A stretch of 64,000 nucleotides of DNA, from contig NC_073746.1 of assembly GCF_029784135.1 (NCBI RefSeq), positions 77,328,704 through 77,392,703 on the forward strand, given 5' to 3'. Origin of the DNA: Toxorhynchites rutilus septentrionalis (lineage: Eukaryota > Arthropoda > Insecta > Diptera > Culicidae). Below, in pieces: positions 42,565-52,814 of the stretch. Numbering within the stretch: the first letter of the stretch is position 1; each line of letters opens with the position of its first letter. Below the pieces are notes generated by a model. It ran no database searches. It was not told the DNA's origin and was given only the letters and a program-made list of their open reading frames with translations. A program made the position numbers and the translations under genes.

Positions 42565-43935
42565 TTATGTGAATCTGAATTTCCTACGGTGCTGCTGATG
42601 GAAACAAAACACCGTAACAGAATGGATATCGAAGGTGAATCGAAGGTGATCGAAGGTGTGATTTTCGACAACTTTGTCAGAAATTATGATTTTGGCGGAA
42701 AATGTTCAGGCGCAGATGCCCTACTGACTTGACAGATTTAATATACAGTAGAATTATTCTGACACCACTTCACACCTACCCTGCCCTCTATTATTACGTT
42801 ATTATTACGTAATTACACAAGCTTGGTTTTCATATGAAGTGCTTTGTAAATAAAGTCGGATATAATGACTCCTTTACATGTGTAAGTATATATTTACATG
42901 AAAAACTTTTTTTTTCCAAAAAACGATTTGTATGACGTGCACTTATTATGACCTCCCTTCGATGTCATTATAAACGGATTCCACTGTACCTTTTCAGTAA
43001 TCAGATACAAGTATAAAACCAAATTTGCTGCGAATATAACTTGAAAATCGTTTGTATTCTTTCATTATTTTTCTGATATGCTACAGACTTTCTTCCGAAA
43101 TACTAATAGAAGGGAAGCACTGGGATTCATTTTCGTTAAGGGGGGAATTGAGCAAAAACAATTGAAAACCACTGTTATAGATTATAATATTGCGATTCTG
43201 AAAAAAGTACACAAACTTTTTTTACCGAAAAAACTGAAAATAAAACTTAAAATTAATTCTCAAAAACTACATTTTCAAAAATCTAAATCTGTGATACATA
43301 TTATTATATTGTATATATTGTCTACAAAAACTGGTAGAAATTTGATCCTGAGCGAAACAAAAATGTATTTTTATGACGTTTTTAGAAAAAAATCTAACTC
43401 AACCTACGAAGTTCTCGTCAAAGAATGAAGTGTAGGAAATTTTATTTATTTTATAGCTTAAATTCATTACCGATGATAAATACCTTTTTTTTTCAAATGA
43501 TACTGAAACCTTTTTTTAATTAAAATTCATTTTTCTCAATAAAATTTTTCCTAATTCTCAAAAAATTAGCCTTTAAAATTTCCAACAAGTCACCTATACA
43601 TCTATAGATGGGCACTTTTACAGGGAAAAAGTTTTTTTAGCAACAACTTTTTCATGTTTTCTTGGAAAACAACTAGTCCTAATTTTGTTCATAGTCAAGA
43701 TAGCGATATTACTATGTTTGGCAAAATTGTAGATCATATTAAAACATGGAATTTGTCGAAGACGTTCACTTTCTATCTTGTATAGTTTTTGGGATATATG
43801 GCATTTTTGTATGGAGACATACAAAAATATAATCTTTTACTCGTAAAATTTTTGTGTGAGATTTCTCGCGTTTGACATCTTATTGACGTGTTTCTCAACA
43901 GGAAAAAGTTTTCAGAACATGTCCATCGCGATAAT
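42565..43935. other. AT-rich spacer without recognised gene
   Basis: Very AT-rich. A 116-codon lysine-rich frame (43,078-43,428) has no recognisable domain and looks compositional. Confidence 0.35.
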
Positions 43936-43937
43936 CT

Positions 43938-44150
43938 ACGAGGTCTGTTCAAAAAGTATCGCGTCTTTCGAATCTACGCGGGTTACGTTTATTTGATTCT
44001 AGATTTTTTGTTACATTATGTTGGTACTCATGTTTCTCTCTTATGCTGACAAGTACGGCTATTTTGAATGTTCAGTTAATTTTTGACAACTGCTTTTTTT
44101 GCACGTGTTTTGGTTCATATTAGATTTTTGCCTATTGCCTATCTCTAGTG
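43938..44150 (+). repeat. mariner terminus fragment (acgaggtctgttcaaaaagt)
   Basis: The motif is the typical tip of irritans-like mariner inverted repeats. No transposase or opposite end found nearby. Confidence 0.5.
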
Positions 44151-44187
44151 ATGAAGCAAAATCAGCTATGGCTATGGAAATGCTTAA

Positions 44188-45250
44188 GGGAGTATTCTAG
44201 TCTAGAAATTTGAAAAAAAAAACCAAAACATTTTTCCTTCATATTTCTATAGTTCAAGCATACACAAATATACCCTAGATAGGACTTATCGGAAATTCTA
44301 TTATTTACCGAGTTAGAGTCATTTTAGTGATGCGGTGTTTAACCTGGTACGGCCATAACAATGAACTTCAAACGCGTTTTTCTCGAAACTAGTTTTTTTC
44401 AAACTGGCGTACAGATCTTTTAAATTCTTATCGCAGATCCTCGGAAGTGCTTCTAATACAATGCTGGAAGAGACAGCAGGATAACGACGAAAGCATGCAT
44501 GAAGCACAAATCTGTTGTTCACTTCAAGCTTCATATATATTAGGTTGGGGAAAAAGTTATCCATTATTTTTTCGTTGGCTGGCTTTAGTGATATCAATAT
44601 CAAGCTTGTGGTGTGGCACAAAATCTGTCTGGAAGGCCATGGTTACCGTAAGTGAAAGTCGATTAAGAGAACCGATCAAAGCAAAAGCAAAAATTAGGCA
44701 AAAATTGCCGAATAATGAATAATAAATGGTGAGTCCTGCCATACAAATGAAGCACAAATTTCTGCATTACTCAAGAATCAATCAACCAAATACATCCAAA
44801 TAAGGCATATGTAGGATTTAGGGTGCAATAAATGTTTCTATGGTGGTTAGACACTCCACCCCCCTCTCTTAGGGGGTAGGGGCGTTTTAAGTCGCATTTT
44901 GGTTTTCAAAAGTTCGTCATATTGTCAAAAAACATGTTTACGATTCATCCGAGGTTCATGCGTAGCGGTATCTTTACTGATTCAGAATCTGTTCGATTTT
45001 TTTTTTGTTTCAGATAACCAGAAGGGCTGGAATCGTGTACGCCATGGCACACCTTTTTTTTATCCTCCTCATTTCATCGGATCTTAACTATTCTCGTTAT
45101 GAATATTTTTTCTGCGTTCAATTTTTGTTTTATTGTTAAAAAATAGATGAACAAATAATGACATAATGGATAGTAAAAATATTCTTTTGTTTCTTTTTTA
45201 CGGAGCTCTAAAAACGTCCGAAATTCGTGTCTTTAAACTACAATACCCCC
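44188..45250 (+). mobile_element. TTAA-flanked element, long copy
   Basis: Ends gggagtattctagtctagaa (44,188) and, inverted, gggggtattgtagtttaaag (to 45,250), with TTAA outside both (44,184-44,187 and 45,251-45,254). TTAA duplication fits the piggyBac or Kolobok superfamilies. The first ~225 bp match 30,495-30,725. A mariner tip (44,540) and the shared stretch at 44,405-44,470 lie inside, so it is mosaic. No transposase seen. Confidence 0.6.
44540..44700 (+). repeat. mariner terminus fragment (ttaggttggggaaaaagtta)
   Basis: A related tip with the same following sequence (ggctttagtgat..caatatc) is at 52,440-52,522 in the other orientation. Only the end region is present. Confidence 0.55.
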
Positions 45251-45254
45251 TTAA

Positions 45255-45860
45255 GGTCATATAGCTTCCGTCAGTGATAGTCAAATATGTTCTAATATAT
45301 TAGAGAGGTCATCCACACGCACAAATTGCGGCAATATCTACCAGTGTTCCAGTTTTTGTTCTTCTCTGGTGCTTTCCTTGCACTTTTCAGGCGGGTTTGT
45401 TGAGCGGTGAATTGTTTTGTTTAGTGTCATTATTGCATAAAGGAAAGTTTCTCTCATTGAAGTTTTCGTCTGTCCGACGTCCGTCATTGCTACACTTGGT
45501 ATTTTCGATTGGATGCTAGCAGGTTACTAGTGTTATAATCCGACATACTTGCCCTTTTTTAACCTTGCTCTTTTGTAGTTCTGTATTCAACTGTCAATTA
45601 AGTCACGAGAACCAATGAAATCGCTCCGAGGAAGTACAGTACAGGTGGAGTAAAAACAACTCATGTTAGGGTCAGATGTGCGGTACTTACAAATAAAAAG
45701 TAAAAACGACAAAAAACAGCTAAATATATTAAAATACAACATGAATATGACTCTCTTAAATTGTATAGATTCCGTAGAAAAACACAAACTAGGTGTTCTC
45801 TCAGCTGTGTGAGTGTTCACATTAAAGAAAAAATCTTATTGGATCGCTTAGGAATCAATG
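45255..45860. other. Spacer without recognised gene
   Basis: Nothing recognised. Confidence 0.3.
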
Positions 45861-45864
45861 AAGG

Positions 45865-46342
45865 TTAATTAATTAGGTTAATAGGGTTTTTCAATGACTG
45901 TGATGGGGTTCTATTTCTTAAATCTAGAAAAACTTTGGAAAAATTGAAAAAAATCTCCTTCCTCGTTATTTGTGCTTTGCTTTTATGCAATATATTCCTA
46001 GGAAGTTCTAGCAATAAATTGGTGTACAAATCATTTTCAAGCACATTATCGTGAAGTAAGAGCGTCTCAAAAAACACTGAAAATGTTCGATTACACACTT
46101 CGCTCCACTTATTTTGATCGAGTGTATATACTTTCGAGATAATAAAAAAAATCGTGTACCAGAGCGATTTCTTGAGTAAATAAAACAACTAGACCGAGAC
46201 CTTCAATCTTATTAATAATTGTTTCATATACATAACACAATTGAATCATCCAAGAATGATCCGCAAAATGGTTCAAACAATTAGATGTAGTTAGTAGAAA
46301 CAATTTATTATTGAGTTTTATTGAATTTATCATTTCATTCAA
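45865..46342 (-). pseudogene. Unassigned coding-like remnant with one frameshift
   Basis: Two adjacent minus-strand frames look like one protein: 46,342 down to a T8 run near 46,145, then 46,145 down to 45,865 in another frame. The text is protein-like (WMIQLCYVYETIINKIEGLG; NKWSEVCNRTFSVFFETLLL; DLYTNLLLELPRNILHK), leucine-rich and helical, ending with a stop at 45,865. I do not recognise the family. A decayed exon of a host helical-repeat protein or an unknown element are both possible. Confidence 0.35.
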
Positions 46343-46344
46343 AC

Positions 46345-48380
46345 CTCAAATTGACCCATGACATTTTCATGCTTCTCGTGCAGTATTTTATCGAACGAGG
46401 CTCACCCGTTGATGACCAAAATTTAAATATCACAAAGGTACCGAGCCCCAATGAAAACCGGTCCCCGAATAGGCCCCAGCGGAAGAAAACGCATAAATTA
46501 TAACGGTTCACAATAAATCACGCGTGGGCTCGCTTCATCAGTCATTCGTTCATTACAACCCCACCCCAGACCGGAGCTCAGCTATACCACACATCGTCGT
46601 CAAGTCCCGTAACGTACCACGGCCGCGGGCACTTCACGATTCCGAGTGCATGATGTGAATAAACTGTCAACAACAGGAAGTCCAAGCGTTTTCTCAGAAT
46701 TATCAGAATGAAACCTAACCTCCTAGCCCTATTGAACTATCTATCCATTATCCAACCGATATCACCTTCCACAGCGCGTGCATTCCAACCTCTGACACCT
46801 CGGAGAAGCAGATAAACGACAGTCATTTGATCTCGCGTCACGAAGCTCTCGAGATGCAAAACACTGTCTTCTGGGAGCTGCTATCGTGACGCGAATGCGC
46901 CGTTACTGGGGAGAGAGTACTGCAGCGCGGATAACGGTACGACAGTGATCGATCCGTCGGCAGCCTCAATCCGGTGGCCATCGATCAATACCCGAAGAGG
47001 TCGTTCCGCCAAGTACCACGACAAATTGCGTGGACGTTGTCGTCGCTGTCATTGCCGATGATTAATGGGAAGGGAAGCCTGCCTGATGTTGGTGACGATT
47101 TGCGTAATTGGGAGGGTATAGTTTAACGGGAATTTCGAGAGAATCCTGTGACGCTTTTGAAGAAACAAAAAACAAATTACAAGCGTATTTTGATCTTGAA
47201 TATCCACAACATATGCAACTCAACTTCAGTATGACAGCCAGCCTGAAACGATTGATCGTTGTTGATAGTGACGACTGAAAAGTATAATGTCATAGATGAA
47301 GATGATGCCGTTAGGGTTGATGAAAAAGCATTCGACTCGGAAATCGCCCATAATGCCTCACTATCAGTTTATCTGCGTCGTACTGAAAATGGTATGACAC
47401 ATTCCTCAAACCGACACTTACCGTGATTGAGAACGATTCACGTTGACGGGCGGACAAACGCTCGGGTACACTTCGAATGCATCGGGATGACATGTGTCAA
47501 GTTATCCCCTCGTGCCACTAGCGCAACCGACGGAACCAAAATAAGTGCTCTTTATGATCGACCGTGATGGCTGCATTAATTTTCGCGCACCTACATACCT
47601 CTCTCCCCGCCCAGGTGAGGGTCAAAAGCAAACCTTTCGACGAGATGGAAGGACGCAATGCGCGGTCGACTGTTGTTTGGTACGAGTTGAACCGGTTTTT
47701 TGTTTTTTTTATATTTCAGTCGGGATTTTTTTTTCTCGTTACTATTACGTTTTTGTTGCTTCGTGCTGGTGATGGATTCCGTTCGGTGGCACAACCTGTT
47801 CCCTGAGGTAAAACCTATACCGTTCCCCCGGATCCGTGGCTTCCTCGCGTCATCGTTTTGAGACAAACAACAGAAGCAACAAATCTGTCCATACGACTGT
47901 TTGTTTGTCGATCTGTTGAATCGAAAAGAATTGTGCAGAAGCTTTCGACGGTTTTGTAAAATCGCGTGACCTTGGTCGGAATCGTACTATCAATGCATGA
48001 TAAATATGCTTGTCTTTTGTGCTATATTAGTGGTGGGTTTCACGTAAAAACATTATAAGCATGATGACCATAGCATGGAACTTTACTATGAAAAACCATT
48101 GCTAAATAGAAATATTGATCAAAACCCTGAATAAATCATTCAAATCATTAGAAAAAGATTGAACATCAAAATTGATTTAGTAAATTGACAAGAAAAGAAC
48201 TTTCATATGTTAGTGATTTGATCGATTTCTCTACATCGACTCTCTCTTTTGGTCATAACAAATACCTTCCCAGCTGTATTGTGGAAGATAGATCAGAACC
48301 TCAACTATCGAATTATATAGCAAACTTAAATGTGAACGTTTTTGTAGTAGAGTTATTAACTAAAGAAAAAGTTGACGAAG
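46345..48380. other. Spacer, possibly single-copy host DNA
   Basis: No transposon family recognised and GC is higher than the average of the window. Open frames (for example around 47,550-47,870) overlap in several phases and lack known motifs. Confidence 0.35.
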
Positions 48381-48387
48381 AGAAATC

Positions 48388-48432
48388 GATCAAGCCACTT
48401 ACACCCCTTGCATTCTAGGCCCCTCATATGTA
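48388..48432 (+). repeat. Short inverted repeat shared with 55,488-55,540
   Basis: atcgatcaagccacttacac followed by cccttgcattctaggcccctca reappears as its reverse complement around 55,488-55,540 with few differences; probably the tip of an uncharacterised element. Confidence 0.55.
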
Positions 48433-48809
48433 ACAGGGAATTACAGGGCTTCACATAACTCTCCGCCCGAAAATGATAGATGGAGATATAAACAGTCCTA
48501 GTGATCTATACTGATGCGTCTGGTACTTTTAGCAATCAATCTCTATTCTATTGCAAGTTTAGGTATTAACTTATTGGTGGAAAATTTTGGTGGCACTAAA
48601 AACGGTCGTGGTTTGAAAAAGCAGCTAAAGTTTGTTTGTTCTTGATTCATTCTTGCCCTCGCCAGAACAATATACAAGATGGCCCTATGTCGTGATTTGT
48701 TTTTCATGCCACTCACTGATCCCGGCACCGCTAGCAATTGATGTAAAATCGTCGACTGGATGATGGCTCGTTGACTTGAGAATGAGTATCGTACCTCCTA
48801 ATTCATCTT

Positions 48810-49340
48810 TTGACGTAGAACTACGTCTTTCATTGACGGTGCCAAATCAGAAAACAGGTCACGTTTTTATGAAATAAAGTTAACGTTAACTTCTTGCCGC
48901 GAACAGATTTCGGCGATTTACATACCAAACGAATCGGAAATTCACTGAGATTTGTTTGACATGCTATACATTGCAATCCCCTGGTGTTCCAATGGCTTAA
49001 ATTGATGAAAACTAGAAGCATTTCGATTTTCCTATACATTTGTTCTGCTTATTTGTGAGCTTTTCTACCCGTGCTGTCAATAACGAGCAACTTATCAATG
49101 AGCAACGAAGGGGAATATTTGTCTGAAGTATAAAAATTGGATCTCGCTGAGGCAAACTTTCATTCTTCGTGGAACACTCGACTGGTTAACATCGTTTGCT
49201 GTACGGTCCTCGGCGGGGGATCGAATGCCTTTCTCAAGGCAGTAGTGAGGAGGAGTAATTCAACATGAGTTTTCGCCAAGGGCCTTTTTGAAAGCTAGGG
49301 ACGAACGAAATGAAGTAGTTTAAAGTCTCTTTAATTCAAC
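48810..49340 (+). mobile_element. Hairpin-family fragment, copy G (5' end and H2A-upstream repeat)
   Basis: Starts ttgacgtagaactacgtctt after a T-run, the 5' end of the family. About 400 bp further, 49,210-49,335 matches the H2A-upstream repeat of copy C (16,120-16,255) in the right order and orientation. The H2A part and the 3' hairpin are not found; the copy seems to stop near 49,340. Confidence 0.45.
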
Positions 49341-49700
49341 AAGAAAGAGGGAAGGCAAACTTTCAGTATCGTTCTGTATTCTAAGCAATGGACATCACTT
49401 GTTCTTCTTTGTTTTGTGTCATCACATGTCTTCGTTTCGGATTGAGCTGTGGATACGACCAAATTACTCACTCTCAGATGTATCTGGCATTGCAATCATT
49501 ACATCGAACTGACGCCATTGCTTAAGGTTCTGACCTACACAATTGTGTGGGAATCATCAAGCTAGCATATCATCGGCTCACCAAGAAAATAATAGTACTG
49601 GAATTTTGTTTATGATATCGTTTCACATGACAGTAGCAAAACTCCCTACCAAGAATGGTAGCTAAACTAATCGAGATCAATATGAACAGAAAGGGCTTCT
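49106..49700 (+). repeat. Diverged direct repeat with 51,160-51,500
   Basis: aaggggaatatttg, tggatctcgctgaggcaaa, gttaacatcg and aatatcaagctag-like phrases recur in order at 51,160-51,500. The first copy contains the H2A-upstream repeat as an extra block. Confidence 0.5.
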
Positions 49701-49739
49701 GTTAAGAAGAGCGCAAAACGGAGATAAGTGTGTGTGTGT

Positions 49740-50465
49740 ATATTTAGTTGCTTAATTTTTATTAAACGGTTTTATTTAGCTTGCCCTGTTTGTATGTTTG
49801 TATGTTCGTATATTTTGTCCCATATTAATAGAAATTTGACTCTCTTCCTGTTGACCGATTGATCTGAAATTTGGAACACACCTTTATCTCTGCAGTCACT
49901 ATAAAACTGCGCATTTCATCTTGAAATCCAAGATGGCGGCCGCTTCAAAATGGCGAATTACATATTTTTTCAGAACTCCATCAATAATACAGTTATTTAT
50001 GAAAAAAGCAAATCCAAATTGGCGCCATATATATATTTTTTTCAAAATCGAATCAATATGGGTATCAAATGAAAGAGCTTGACTAGTAGAATACAGTTAT
50101 TTGTGAAAAATACAAATCCAAAATGGCGGATTACATATTTCATCGGAACCCCATCAATATGGGATCAAATACAAGGGCTTGATCAGTAGATCACATTTAT
50201 TTATAATGTTAATCCAAAATTGCGTAAAATATATATAACCTCATCAATATGAGTATCAAGTGAAAGGGCTTGACTAGTAAAACATAGTTGTTTATAAAAA
50301 ATTCAAATCCAAAATGACCATCACTACAAAACGGTGAAATGATGAATATTTTGTTTTCGATACCCCATCAATATGAGTATCAAATGAAAGTGCTATTAGA
50401 ATGTAGTAGATCATGAAAAATCCAAATCCAAGATGGCCGCAGCCCCAAATAACCAATTATTTTTT
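49740..50465 (-). repeat. Tandem array (~119-bp unit), opposite orientation
   Basis: Repeated tatcaaatgaaagagcttgactagtag, aaatccaaaatggc and cccatcaatatg-type phrases, at least four units. The edge reading aaatggtttcattcagtttgatctgtttgtatg at its right side matches 33,155-33,205 in reverse, so both loci hold the same element. Confidence 0.72.
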
Positions 50466-51155
50466 AAATGGTTTCATTCAGTTTGATCTGTTTGTATGTA
50501 AGCCACACTTAATATTTCCTCTCTGTATCGGGTGATTTCACTGTAGGCTTATGCTACCGGCATTGAGGAACCCTTGCAGTGAATATCGGAAGCTCCACAG
50601 TAGGTAGAATATATTTTTGCAATTCCCTCAATGTCGGTATTGAATGATATGGTTTGACTAATAGAAAACAGTACATCATAAAAATATTCCGAAGAAAATT
50701 AGGTAAGAAATAAAAAATTAAAAAAAAATGAATGGTTTTATTATAGAGAAATATGCTAATAGCTGATACAAATAATGTACTAAATAAAATAAGTAAAAAA
50801 AAAACATTTTAAGTTTCTTTGTGATTAAACATAATAATAATACAGAGAATGTATTGCATGCATGTTGGATTTCCATTATTCGCATTTAATGGTTCATCAT
50901 AAGTCCCGCGGTTTTATTTTAGTCTCATCAATGTCCTTGATTATTGAAGGAGGGGGTATGATAACTGCTAACTGCTACTAGCCCAATTATTTTCTATCTT
51001 TTAGTACATTATCTGTATAATTATTATGTTAAATCATAAAAACAACCGTTTAACTTAAAAAGTTTTTTTTACTTATTTTATTTGATGCTATGATTGGCGA
51101 TTTTGGTGGTGCCAATTATGAACCGGTGATAATAGAAATAAACGAGGAGGGGGGA
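50466..51155. other. AT-rich spacer
   Basis: Nothing recognised. Confidence 0.3.
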
Positions 51156-51159
51156 GATA

Positions 51160-51500
51160 GTGGAAGGGGAATATTTGCACTAGGGTATGAATAATGGATC
51201 TCGGCTGAGGCAAATATTCAGTCTTTTTCTTTATTCGGAGCAGTTAACATCGCTTGTTTTCCATCATAATAAGATCTTCGTTGGTGCCTGTGACATTGCA
51301 ACAATGCATTATATTGACGCTATGGTGAAGCAGACGTTAAGGTTGAGCGTCGAATAATTATTTGGGGAATATCAAGCTAGACCATCGTGAATGTCGTGCT
51401 GGAATGTTATAAGTTATTTGGGCTCGCGTGCCAGTCGCAAATCTGCCTTCCACAAGTATGGTATTTGCGCTAATCTTTATCACAATGAAGCAATCCAACT
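51160..51500 (+). repeat. Second copy of the diverged direct repeat
   Basis: Counterpart of 49,106-49,700. Confidence 0.5.
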
Positions 51501-51535
51501 CTTTTCGGGGTTACTAAGATTAACAGAAAGCGTTT

Positions 51536-51976
51536 ACAGATAAACTTCGATATAACGTACATTTCACTTTCAAAATTGTACGTTGTATCGAATTGTACGT
51601 TATATCGAAGCATAATAAACGTAGTTTATAATAAATTATTGTGTTGCTGTTTCAGTCAAGTTAATGAATAACTTCAATCAGAAGACGAAGCCAGCTTTTC
51701 TCATGATGTTTTCCTTTGTACTGTTGATTAAAGATTGATTCATTTAGAATCCGGAATCACAAGACCAGCTGTATTTCGGGATTGATTGAAGATACAAAAC
51801 TTGTTTTAGCATCACAATACAGATAATTCATTGTTCTATCAGAAAAAAATATTGAATTTTTTTTTTCCTTTACTCTTTGGAAATGTGTACGTTATATCGA
51901 GGGTACGTTATATCGAGGGTACGTTATAACGAGGGTACGTTATAACGAGGGTACGTTATATCGAAGTTTCCCTTCG
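51536..51976. mobile_element. MITE with subterminal repeats, 8-bp target duplication
   Basis: Inverted ends share aaacttcgatataacgtac; the right end adds a run of gtacgttat(a)tcgagg repeats (51,895-51,960) and the left end a shorter version. aagcgttt occurs immediately outside both ends (51,528-51,535 and 51,977-51,984). An 8-bp duplication suggests mobilisation by a hAT- or P-type transposase. 441 bp, non-coding. Confidence 0.68.
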
Positions 51977-52019
51977 AAGCGTTTCGTTGAGCTATGTCCC
52001 AAAAGGTCGATTTTTTCCG

Positions 52020-52330
52020 AGTTGACACCAGATTAGCCACTCAGGCTAAATTCCAAAAATTCGATTTTTTTCCAAATTTTTTTTTGCGAAATAACACTAG
52101 ACCATGCATTTTTAAGTGATTTGGCATCGACAAAATTTTTTCGATTTTCCAAATTTCCTTTCCTCCCCCCTTGGAAGACTTTCGAGGATCAAAAAATTGA
52201 AACTTTGAGCGCTTTGAGATACCCCTAAAACATGTCCGATTGAACTGAAACTTTTTTTGGGCCAATAAACATTTTGTACATGGTGGTAATAAAAGTAAAA
52301 GTTTAAAATGTACCGAAGTTCCTGTTTGTT
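52020..52330 (-). repeat. Dispersed repeat related to 1-474
   Basis: Read on the minus strand, aaggggggaggaaaggaaat, gatgccaaatcactt and tctagtgttatttcgc follow in the same order as at the left edge of the window. Confidence 0.5.
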
Positions 52331-52522
52331 CACTTCCACTGTTAACACCCTGTAACTCACAACTTAATGGAACAAACAAAAAACAGCAAAATATTTTTTT
52401 AGTGTTAAATATCACCTTTACAACGAGCCTAAACGTGAAATCTCATGATCGATATCACGTGAGATATTGATCACTAAAGCCATCTACCGAGAAAATGATG
52501 GATTACTTTGTCCCCAACCTAA
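52331..52522 (-). repeat. mariner terminus and 5' region
   Basis: Minus strand from 52,522 starts ttaggttggggacaaagtaa, a mariner-type tip, followed by gatggctttagtgatcaata. About 190 bp in, an open stretch reading VNKQELRYILNFYF resembles the start of a mariner DNA-binding domain, after which similarity is lost. Confidence 0.45.
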
Positions 52523-52756
52523 TATTAGAAGCTGTTTTTCTAGGACGTACATTTGATGTATCAGAAGAGTAAATATTACAGGTTTCTGAACAATGAAAAT
52601 ACTCAATTCAAATGCAATTACAACAAACAATAACAGTCTTGCGTGCCCCTAGGCCCAGACCCTTCTACTTTTTGAGTTAATAAAGTATCTGTTTCCAAAG
52701 TGTATAAGGGCACCTCGAAATTGTTGAAGATTTACGAAAATGTGAATTCGAGGTAC

Positions 52757-52812
52757 TCACATGGCCGAGTTTTTAGTTTAAAATGTTAGTGCCATTCAAG
52801 AAGAAGAAGTGT
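52757..52812 (+). repeat. Internally deleted tRNA-SINE
   Basis: tggccgagtttttag (A-box side) is joined directly to gttagtgccattcaagaagaa, the 3' end of the SINE at 21,668-21,937. The middle ~200 bp including the B box is missing. Confidence 0.5.
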
Positions 52813-52814
52813 TC

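Noticed and set aside
43078..43428. 116-codon frame as a gene
   Set aside because: Very AT-rich, lysine/isoleucine-heavy, no motif; likely chance.
47545..47866. Three overlapping frames of 75-91 codons
   Set aside because: Frames in both strands overlap without any domain; no codon pattern favours one of them.
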